The notes below the pieces were generated by a model. It was given only the letters and a program-made list of their open reading frames with translations, made no database searches and had not been told where the DNA came from. A stretch of 64,000 bases of DNA from Siphonodentalium dalli. Lineage: Eukaryota; Mollusca; Scaphopoda; Gadilida; Siphonodentaliidae. The stretch spans positions 200,742,690 to 200,806,689 of the forward strand of contig CP136069.1 in NCBI GenBank assembly GCA_032622095.1, given 5' to 3'. Within the stretch, counting starts at the first letter, position 1. Every line of letters starts with the position of its first letter. The translations under genes and the position numbers were made by a program. Shown here one piece after another: positions 56,113 through 64,000 of the stretch.

Positions 56113-59100
56113 GAAGAGACCCTCGACGCTCGCAGTCGGTTACGAGAAGTTTCACCGCGAACAGAACAGGGCCGAGGCTGGCAGCGTTCTCCGCGCGCGC
56201 TGTTGGGCGGAACGCAGTTCAGCGGAGCAGCCCAACACGTTTACAGAGACTACTTGAAGGTCGAATGGACAGAGGTGTTAATGCAGGCAGAGGTAATGGG
56301 AGTCCAAATACCGGGCAATTTATACGAAATAGAGCGAACATCAACCCCGCGATAGCACAAAGTCGACCACCAGGAAACCAGGTTGGTGCAAATGGTTTTA
56401 ATACAGCTCGGCTTAGTAACAACCAACCGCGTCCAAGAATGGCCATGGCGACAGGTCGTCAACCAAACAGCGCTTCGGCAAATGCCATCCAAATTCGCAG
56501 ACGAATTTATGAAAACAGCAGGGATAGGAGTAGCTCTCATGTGGCAAACATCAATAATACCCCACAGCGTCAAGATGGACCCACTGGCAATCAGTTGAGA
56601 ACAGGCACTTTGTTGACTGCAGGTAGTGTTGGCCGCCCAAACAATCCAGTTCCAATGCAAGGACAAAGAGGATCTGAACTTGGAGGTAGCTTTGCGATGA
56701 ATGGTGAGAATAACCCAAGATCTTCGCTAGAACAAGGTAGAGTTTTTGGAAATCAAATGGATGCAAGCGGTTTCTGGCCACCCATTAGTGGCACTCAAGG
56801 TGGCAGCTCTCCAAACGTGTTGACGGAACAGGGTGGTTTTCTTGTCAATCAAACGGGCGGTGACGGTTTCTGGTCCAACAATAACGCGTTTCCCAATGGC
56901 GGCTTTCAGGACGGCGGCCCTCCGAACTTACAACAAGGACAATTTGAGTATCCTGGTAACCAGACAAGTGGAGGTGGTTTTGGCCCAAATGGGGGTTGGA
57001 ACTCTGGTTCGCCATGGAACCCAAACATGATGCAATTTCAAGACGGATTTCCTGGTAATCCGATGAACGGAGGTGATTTTGGTCCAGGGGGTATGGACGG
57101 CTGGAATAGTGGTCCTCCGTGGGACCCGAACATGATGCAGGGACAAGGTGGGTTTCCAGGTGGCCATGTAGACTTAGGTGGTTTTGGTGCTGGAGCCGTT
57201 GACGGTTGGAGCTCTGGGCCACCGGGTACCCCAAATGCAATGTCGGGGCAGGGTGTATTACCAGGCAATCAGACGGACGGAGGTATGTTTGGACCAGAAA
57301 GTAACGGCGGTTGGAATAGTGGCCCACCGTGGGATCCAAACATGCTACAAGGACAAGGTGGATTCCCAGGTAACCCAATGGATGGTGTGGGGTTCGGTCC
57401 AGGAGGTATGGGTGGCTGGAACGATGGGTCCACTGGCAACGCGGGCGCAATGCCGGGCTCAGTTGGCTTCTCTGATAACCAGCTGGGTATTGGCGGTTTT
57501 GGACTGGGAGGTACCGACAACTGGAGCAGCGAACCTTCGGGAAATCCAAGCACCCATCTTAGTACAGAACAAGGCGGAGTTGCTAATAATCCAACGGATG
57601 GAGGTGCAGTACCAACGAGAGGTAATCTTGGTATGACTGATGGTATTCCGACTAGTTTAGACGCTATACGCAGACTGGTAGCAGAGAATGCGTTTCCGCA
57701 ACCAAGCGTCAGTGCGGTCAAGAGTCCTTCGAATAGTCCAGGTGGAATCCAGAAACAGACGGGGCCCACTGGCAACCTAATTTCAGAAAACTTACGACTC
57801 CATGGAGATGTTAGTAGCATGGTTGGTGGCAGCCCGTTTCCGGGTCAAGACAGTTCGGCGACCAGCAAAATGTCTGGAATAGATGGCCGTATCAATATAC
57901 CAAATACGCAAAGTGAACGACAACCACACGGAGGATTTCCTAGGTTCAATATTGGTGTTGGTGGTATTTCTCTCGGGGGTAACGCTGTAGTGAACGGAGG
58001 CCCTCCGAGCAATCCGAATGTGTTGCAACCTGTCTCCACTGGAACGCAAACGAATGGAGCTGTGACTGGTCAGGACATAACCGGTGGTAACATCCCCGTA
58101 TCTCCGACTGATCCAGACACAACACATGGGCAAGTTATGTCTCTCGCAACACAGAGGGATGAGAGCAGTTCTACATTGTGGCGCGACCGCACTAACATCG
58201 ACCAGCCACATAACGTCATTACAGTTCAAGGACAAGTTGGGTTGCCCATACTGCAGACGGATGGTGGAAGGTTTGTCATCGGGGACACCAGCGCGAAACA
58301 GACAAGCCTTCCTAGTCACCCAAGTAGGATTATGCGGGAAGCTAGATCTCAAGGACCACACATCAATAGTGTCGGTCTTCTAGTTCCAACAAACACTGTA
58401 GCAAGTAGAAGTTCTCCAGACCCCGAAATTCCTGGACAAACTGGAAATGTTCAAATAGGTATGAACACTGTTCAGGTAGAACCCGTATTTACATCGATCA
58501 ACACACAAGGGAATCCGCCCACATACACCAGCCATGCGACAGGCAGTGACACCCACATGTTGATAAACGATCGGACACAAACTGCTGCGGCAGATATCAC
58601 GCCCACACAAGGTCATCCTGTTCTTGGTAATTTGCCACTAGGAATAAATGGTGGGGATGGTATTGCGGGCGTTGATACGTCAGGTGTGAGTTCTGGCCCT
58701 TCTGTCAACATCAGACAGGTCGAAAATCTTCAACATACACAAACAGTACCAGACATGACTAACTCATTCATCATACCTGGACAGTCGCTGCAACATGTAG
58801 ACCCTGGACAGTCACCGCAAGATGTAGACCCTGGACAGTCACCGCAAGATGTAGACCCTGGACAGTCACCGCAACATGTAGACCCTGGACAGTCACCGCA
58901 ACATATATATCCCGGTGTTCCTCCGTACCGGGATGCACAGATTGCTGGACTGACGGATCAGGTTAACAATATAGAGGCCATCGGCAATCAAGCTGATACA
59001 CAGGGAATGCCAATTTTAACGGCACCGATTGATAGAAGTTCAGGAGATCGTGGAGAAATGCTGCGAAATGGGATGGACCAGGGAAACTTCCAACTAAATC

Positions 59101-60875
59101 AAGCAGGGGTGAACATTGCTAGCCAAATCGCCGATATACCAACACTTTCGGTTGCTGCTGATACCATACATGTTCTTGGCGCTGCTGGTAGCAACCAAGT
59201 TCTGAACCACATAGATGGCGCTGTAAACCCGAATACACCAGGCGAACCACCCAGCATGCAGTCAATGTTTGGTTCGCCTGATATAGCAAGAAATATCCCG
59301 ATGCAAGATAACATTCTAACTGTCGGTCAAATCACAGGAACGCGTGCTGATAATTTGACAGCAGCTACCAGCGACATACATACTCAACATATCCCACTTT
59401 ATCCTTCACTTCCTTCTACTATAGTAACCGACAATGGAATCAACCAACCTATAAACGAGAGTGGCATGTCTTGGCTGAATACCGCCGGAAATGAATTGCC
59501 AACAAACCTACCAAATATTCACAGTGATAATTTACCATTGGCTGCATCAGCATTTCCAGAAGGAGAAATAGGAGTTCGTATCAGCGGGACAGGTAGCATG
59601 GGACCACAACGTGATAATGTAATGCCAAGTGTGCCATTACCGTTACACCCGGATGCGACTAATCCCTCGGTATCAATTCCGCCGACACAAGCTGCGGGTG
59701 CCTTCACCGATATGTTTGGCCAAATTGATGCCAGGGTACCTGTTGGAGAAACAAGTCGATTGTCAAGTAGTCATGGTTTATTACATGGTCAAACTCTAGT
59801 TGATCCGATATATGTCAATGAAAAACAACCCGCTGAAAAAGAACCAAACGTTATGCGTTCTACGGATTTTGTTTCCCAACAAGGTAGTGAGCCGATAATA
59901 TTTGCGACTGCCGAAAGCACCGGAAACATGGATGCTACGGTGCTAGACCGCAAACAAGAGGCAACAGTCCCTTCGTATCCGTTCGCTCAAGAAACGTCTC
60001 ACAGTGGCTCGCAACTTCGACAAGAACCTATCGGAATCGGCAGAATGTCACAGGGGGTCGACATTGTTGGATCAACTTTAAGTGATAAAGGCAAACTGCC
60101 TATTCCGTTAGTTGTTGTTCAGAATTCAGCCATGGAACAGTTAAGCAATATAAATGTTTTTGATGCAAGCAGTCAGCCAGACGGCTCGCCGACTATGATT
60201 GATTCACCTGCGTCTTCGATCGATACAGGCACGCATACCATACACGCTGATCTCACGGGTAGTCAGTCTATAACATCATCGGCGTCCGCTGAACCGTTGG
60301 CATCGCCATTTGTCTCGTTGAACGTCCCAGCACTCATTGGCTCTTCAATACAAAATCAACATCGCGGAGCAGTTCAAATCGCACACACTATTGGTGGTGG
60401 CTCAACCAGCAACACGAAGTTCGAGGCGGGGGTCCATGTAATCGTCGAATCGACAACGGTAAACCATAATCCACACCCGAACCAAGGGATGTTTATAGTG
60501 GACGAACCCATCAGTGAGAGCATTCTATCAGGATCTATCTCACCTGTTGTTTCAGCGGCTACTCTCACATCGAGTAGCAATATCGACGGACCAGCCACCG
60601 GCGAAGTTAAAGCAAACAATCGTGCTAGTTTTCCTTCAGACGGCATTAACAACATCATTACTAATAGCGTGACGGACATCAAGATCCAACCGCAAGAGAA
60701 AAGCAAACAGGAAGGCCCGAAATTGGTTGTATCCAATGCTCACACGACAAACCACCTGTTTCCAATGGACAATGTTTTGCACAATGAACAAGCATCCGTC
60801 TTATCGCTTGATGCTAAAATCGAACCACAAACAGTGATCCCATCGGGTTCTAATGTCCAGCAAGAAAACGTTTAA
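56113..60875 (+). CDS. Exon 3 of large secreted protein: repeat-rich body
   Basis: The exon follows GATATATTTTCAG and enters in phase 1; its first two bases plus the last base of exon 2 make the Gly codon of residue 104. It ends at TAA 60873-60875, giving 1690 residues in the model. Residues 104-319 are basic (Arg, Asn, Gln, Ser). Residues about 320-612 carry about six diverged repeats of roughly 40 residues built around GWNSGPPWDPNMMQGQGGF and PGNPMDGGGFGPGG. Residues about 613-1690 are Ser/Thr/Asn/Gln/Pro-rich, with five 9-residue DPGQSPQDV units near 992-1037. There is no cysteine in the exon, and the first lysine of the protein is residue 640. I see no enzyme domain or membrane segment. 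A secreted structural or matrix protein is inferred; family unknown. Confidence 0.88.
58781..58915 (+). repeat. 27-bp coding repeat, five units
   Basis: GACAGTCACCGCAAGATGTA plus GACCCTG repeated, encoding PGQSPQDVD and PGQSPQHVD. The near-identity at DNA level suggests recent expansion inside an otherwise old reading frame. Confidence 0.93.
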
Positions 60876-61226
60876 ATATCTCTTAGCGAGCCATCGATAA
60901 CAACGCAACAAAGGCCGCCCAATCATTCCAGAAACAACGCTCTCATGCATGTGGAACCAGCCTGGTTTTTATGATAGAACTCCTCATTCAAACTTAATCG
61001 ATGCTGCCTATCCAAATGGATAAGTAATGAAAATGCTACATCACCAGTTCAGTGTAGATGCATACTTTTTTATTGCACACACATTAGTTTAATTTTGAGA
61101 AAGACAGCAAACGACCGAAAATTTCAAAACCTTCAATAACAAATTTTGCATTGTCCGTGAACAATACAAACCAATTACGTCAACAACGACATTGGTGACG
61201 TCAACTTTAACAGAAAAGTTCCTTAA
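60876..61226 (+). other. Probable 3' untranslated region
   Basis: Follows the stop codon. No AATAAA or ATTAAA lies within this stretch, so the transcript end cannot be placed here with confidence. Confidence 0.4.
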
Positions 61227-61604
61227 TTAACCCTTTGGAGAGTATCTGTAACGTCATATACACGACGTCATAAGTAAATTTAACGTCAACGTCATAGCAA
61301 TAATTATTAACAAGTTCGGGTCAAAAGGGTCCAATAATTCGTTTTAATTTATGTGCATTTTTTGTTAATGTGTGTTATCATAATCGATTGCACTTATAAA
61401 TTTGGGACATTATATTAATCAAAATAACTCCTATACAAATCATTTATAAATCAGATGATTTATTGAAGTTATGTCTACGTAAAATAACACTTCCTGAAAC
61501 GACATATATGTCGTTCTACTCCTCAACCGATAGACGACATATATGTCGTTCTACTCCTCAACCGATAGACGACATATATGTCGTTCTACTCGCCAAAGGG
61601 TTAA
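61227..61604. mobile_element. piggyBac-type MITE, second subfamily
   Basis: TTAA flanks both ends; the inverted termini are CCCTTTGGAGAGTA and the complement of TACTCGCCAAAGGG. The right part has three copies of a 30-bp unit, ACGACATATATGTCGTTCTA plus CTCCTCAACC, itself containing the palindrome GACATATATGTC. The left part has ACGTCATA repeats. Non-coding. It lies 352 bp after the stop codon of the gene. Confidence 0.82.
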
Positions 61605-62347
61605 ATTATGAGGTATAGTCTATATAAAGCACACGTTTGTTTATTTAAATTAAACAATATCAACCTAAATTTCAGATTGTTAAGAACTATAATCGATAAT
61701 AAACAGAGAGCAACCAGTTCTGTGAACATGTTAACGTTATGGCACGCGTTTTTCATGTCGCCAGGTAAAAAATATGGTTCTTGTTTTACCATAGCGTCAC
61801 AACCAACTCGTGAAATAACGTTAAACAGTTCACACAGATGTGTTGCTCTATCTATGTAATATGCACGATATCGTTTAGTCTCAGTCATGTGGTTATAACA
61901 TGAACCGTACTGGTGAATGTGACTGCGGTGCCATATTGAACATATTCTGATTACGTACTGGTGAATGTGACTGCGGTGCCATATTGAACATATTCTGATT
62001 ACGTTCATGTATAACGTTATGAGGAAACAATATATTGCCATGCGGCACATTATTGCTTGAGGAAGAAAATAAATCACTCTCTTCTGTGAAGAATAAAACA
62101 ATAAACAAGTTGGCACATCCCAGATTCAACTAGTTTGTTGTTAAATATGACGACATCAGACCACCATGTTCCATGTATATGACATCAGACCACCATGTTC
62201 CATGTATATATGACGACATCAGACCACCATGTTCCATGTATATGACATCAGACCACCATGTTCCATGTATATGACATCAGACCACCATGTTCCATGTACA
62301 TGCAGGAACGTTGAGATCATGTCCCAACACAAAGCCACATTGAAGTG
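61605..62347. repeat. Tandem repeats and possible poly(A) signals
   Basis: ATTAAA at 61649 and AATAAA at 61698 are the first poly(A)-like signals after the gene; if used, the 3' UTR would contain the MITE at 61227-61604. A 48-bp unit (TACTGGTGAATGTGACTGCG onward) is duplicated at about 61909-62003. At 62148-62300 a unit of 24 to 33 bp with ACATCAGACCACCATGTTCC and ATGTATAT repeats five times. The minus-strand frame across 61601-62116 crosses these repeats and is not accepted. Confidence 0.6.
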
Positions 62348-62744
62348 TTAACCCTTTACCCAACAGAACGGCCCTGTGCCAATGCATTCTCTTATATATG
62401 CGAGTCGACCATAGCCGCCTCGCATATATAAGAGAATGCATTGGCTTAACACATTACAAATTATAAAATTGTTAAAGAATGTAATACAAAATGGTAAAAA
62501 GTGTTAAAAAACGATTTTTTAGGCCAATGCATTCTCTTATATATGCGAGGCGACCTATGGTCGACTCGCATATATAAGAGAATGCATTGGCACAGGGCAT
62601 AACTGTAACTATCACAATGTGGTCAAGGAGCCGGTTCCAATGATATCCATATTTGTATGGTTCTATTGAGACAGACCGAAGATATTTTAGGCTGTTGAAG
62701 CTTTATTTGGCCGGTTTTGGCCGGTTTGTTGGGTAAAGGGTTAA
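62348..62744. mobile_element. piggyBac-type MITE with complete double-hairpin cassette, copy 2
   Basis: Same ends as 55022-55334 (TTAA, CCCTTTACCCAACA inverted). It holds both hairpins (about 62377-62445 and 62524-62592) in opposite orientation around an AT-rich spacer. The right part, GGTCAAGGAGCCGGTTCCAA onward, is nearly identical to copy 1. Confidence 0.87.
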
Positions 62745-63174
62745 ATGGGTAACCTACACTAAATCCGGCCATTTATGGGACCATCTCCTTTTATACTCAA
62801 CATAATATATGCAACAATTGAATGAATTTGAACTATAGATTAGGGCAAAATACACTTGCGTGCTCTATGAACGATACATCCAACATGGTAATTATGATGT
62901 GCTCTATGAACGATACATCCAACATGGTAATTATAATGTGCTCTATGAACGATACATCCAACTTGGTAATTATAATGAACATGAATACATGGCTGGAGTG
63001 ATAAATTTATTTCCGTTATAGTTACCATGTTGTTTGCATCGTTCATAGAACGCATGAGTGTTTTCGTACTAATCCATGGCTAAAATAAATTCATTTGTTG
63101 CATATATTCGGTTGAGTATAATAAAAGAAGATGGTCCCATCAATGGCCGAATTTAGTATAATGTGCCCCTTTAA
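62741..63174. mobile_element. Palindromic MITE, family C, complete copy
   Basis: The ends TTAAATGGGTAACC…ACACTAAATCCGGCCATT and the complement of AATGGCCGAATTTAGTATAA…CCCCTTTAA pair over about 190 bp. The left arm contains three direct copies of CTCTATGAACGATACATCCA. Its first TTAA is shared with the end of the piggyBac-type MITE, so the two abut or one inserted at the junction. Non-coding. Confidence 0.75.
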
Positions 63175-63363
63175 TAATTGAGCAGTAAAGGAAAAAACTA
63201 TATATTTCTAAAACACATTAACCCTTTCTATACTAAATTGAATATCCCAGTCAGTTAAAATATGTACACCGGAATGATCTATACGCCGACGTCAGATAAA
63301 TAAAATCAGAAGGAGTCCTATTTGTTGAGGGAAATGTTAAGAAAATAATTTCCACAAACGTTG
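63175..63363. other. Spacer with piggyBac-like terminus
   Basis: TTAACCCTTTCTATACTAAA at about 63219-63238 is the complement of TTTAGTATAGA(A/G)AGGGTTAA in the satellite that follows. It could be the left end of a further TTAA element whose right side is the satellite. Confidence 0.4.
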
Positions 63364-64000
63364 TTGAACTTATTATCTGAACAGTTCCTATGCGATAATT
63401 ACTCTATGATGCTTTAGTATAGAGATGGCTAAACTTATTATCTGAACAGTTCCTATGGGATAGCGACTCATCAACGATGCTTAAGTATAGAAAGGGTTAA
63501 ACTTAATATCTGATTATTTCTATATGAGATAACTACTCATTAATGATACTTAAGTGCAGAGGTGATTACACTTATTATCTGAACATTTCCGATGGATAAC
63601 TATTCATCAATTGCGGTTTAGTATAGAAGGACTAAACTTATCTGAACATTTCCTGTGGGATAACAACTACTCATCAATGATGCTTTAGTAGAGAGAGGGT
63701 TAAACTTAATATCTGAACATTTCCTACGGGATAACTACTCGTCAAAGATGCATTAGTTTAGAATGGGTTAGACTTAATATATGAACATTTCTTATGGGAT
63801 AACTACTCATCAATTATACCTTAGTATAGATAGGGTTAAACTTATTATCTGAACATATCCTATGGGATAGTTACTCATCAATGAAACTCTAGCATAGAAA
63901 GGGTTAACTTATTATCTGAACATTTCCTATCGGATAACTGCTCATTAATGATGCTTTAGTATAGAGAGGGCTAAACTTATTTTCTGCACATTTCCTATAG
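63364..64000. repeat. 68-bp satellite, at least 9 units, runs off the window
   Basis: Units start near 63364, 63431, 63498, 63567, 63634, 63701, 63768, 63837, 63905 and 63972. The core is ACTTATTATCTGAACATTTC, then CTATGGGATAACTACTCATC and TTTAGTATAGA(A/G)AGGGTTAA. The end of the window cuts the array. Confidence 0.92.

Noticed and set aside
56219-58616. Minus-strand open frames of up to 234 codons opposite exon 3
   Set aside because: They mirror the Gly/Pro/Asn-rich codons of the sense strand and have no independent motif or splice context.
61601-62116. 171-codon minus-strand frame
   Set aside because: It begins in an AT-rich stretch, crosses a 48-bp tandem duplication and runs up to the MITE terminus. 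No domain is recognised.

Overview
The window is eukaryotic: low gene density, AT-rich intergenic DNA, GT-AG introns and a dense mixture of DNA transposons, MITEs, non-LTR retrotransposons, SINE sequence and minisatellites. Non-LTR elements with CR1/L2-like tails, PIF/Harbinger and piggyBac-type elements, a tRNA-derived SINE and many TACATGTA-rich stretches point to an invertebrate, most likely a lophotrochozoan and perhaps a mollusc. That assignment is an inference; no marker gene fixes it.

The one well-supported gene lies at 41633-60875 on the plus strand. I assembled it from three pieces whose reading frames and intron phases fit: a signal-peptide exon (41633-41725), an Arg/Gln-rich exon (48317-48533) and a 4.76 kb terminal exon (56113-60875). 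The predicted product has 1690 residues: a signal peptide, a CGPNGC mini-loop holding the only two cysteines, an Arg-rich and Lys-free basic region, a Gly/Asn/Pro/Trp repeat region, and a long Ser/Thr/Asn/Gln/Pro-rich tail with a 9-residue PGQSPQ repeat. I do not recognise the family. A secreted structural or extracellular-matrix protein is the best inference, and a shell or mantle matrix protein is possible.

Layout. 1-6 kb: hairpin and foldback elements, an 893-bp tandem duplication, and a terminal-hairpin element present as two inverted copies. 6-13 kb: dispersed MITEs, poly-G tracts, a hairpin with a hammerhead-like core and a tRNA-Lys-like SINE. 13-17 kb: a satellite family (units carrying ATGGCCGCC) split by a 2.7 kb element. 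17-23 kb: a 2.2 kb element with inverted ends, a palindrome cluster and low-complexity DNA. 25.5-27.1 kb: the main array of the 160-bp satellite. 28-33 kb: a double-hairpin MITE and two neighbouring Harbinger derivatives, one carrying a transposase remnant and the other a nested insertion. 33-41.5 kb: minisatellites, an unidentified GC-rich reading frame and two copies of a MITE, the second ending just upstream of the main gene. 41.6-60.9 kb: the gene. Intron 1 holds a 4.6 kb 22-bp minisatellite. Intron 2 holds a broken LINE on the minus strand, an L2/CR1-like LINE tail on the plus strand, a mobile-element insertion and a piggyBac-type MITE. 61-64 kb: two more piggyBac-type MITEs, a palindromic MITE and a 68-bp satellite that runs off the window.

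Apart from the main gene there is no convincing host gene; 21440-21580 is only a weak exon candidate. No tRNA or rRNA gene and no CRISPR array was seen.
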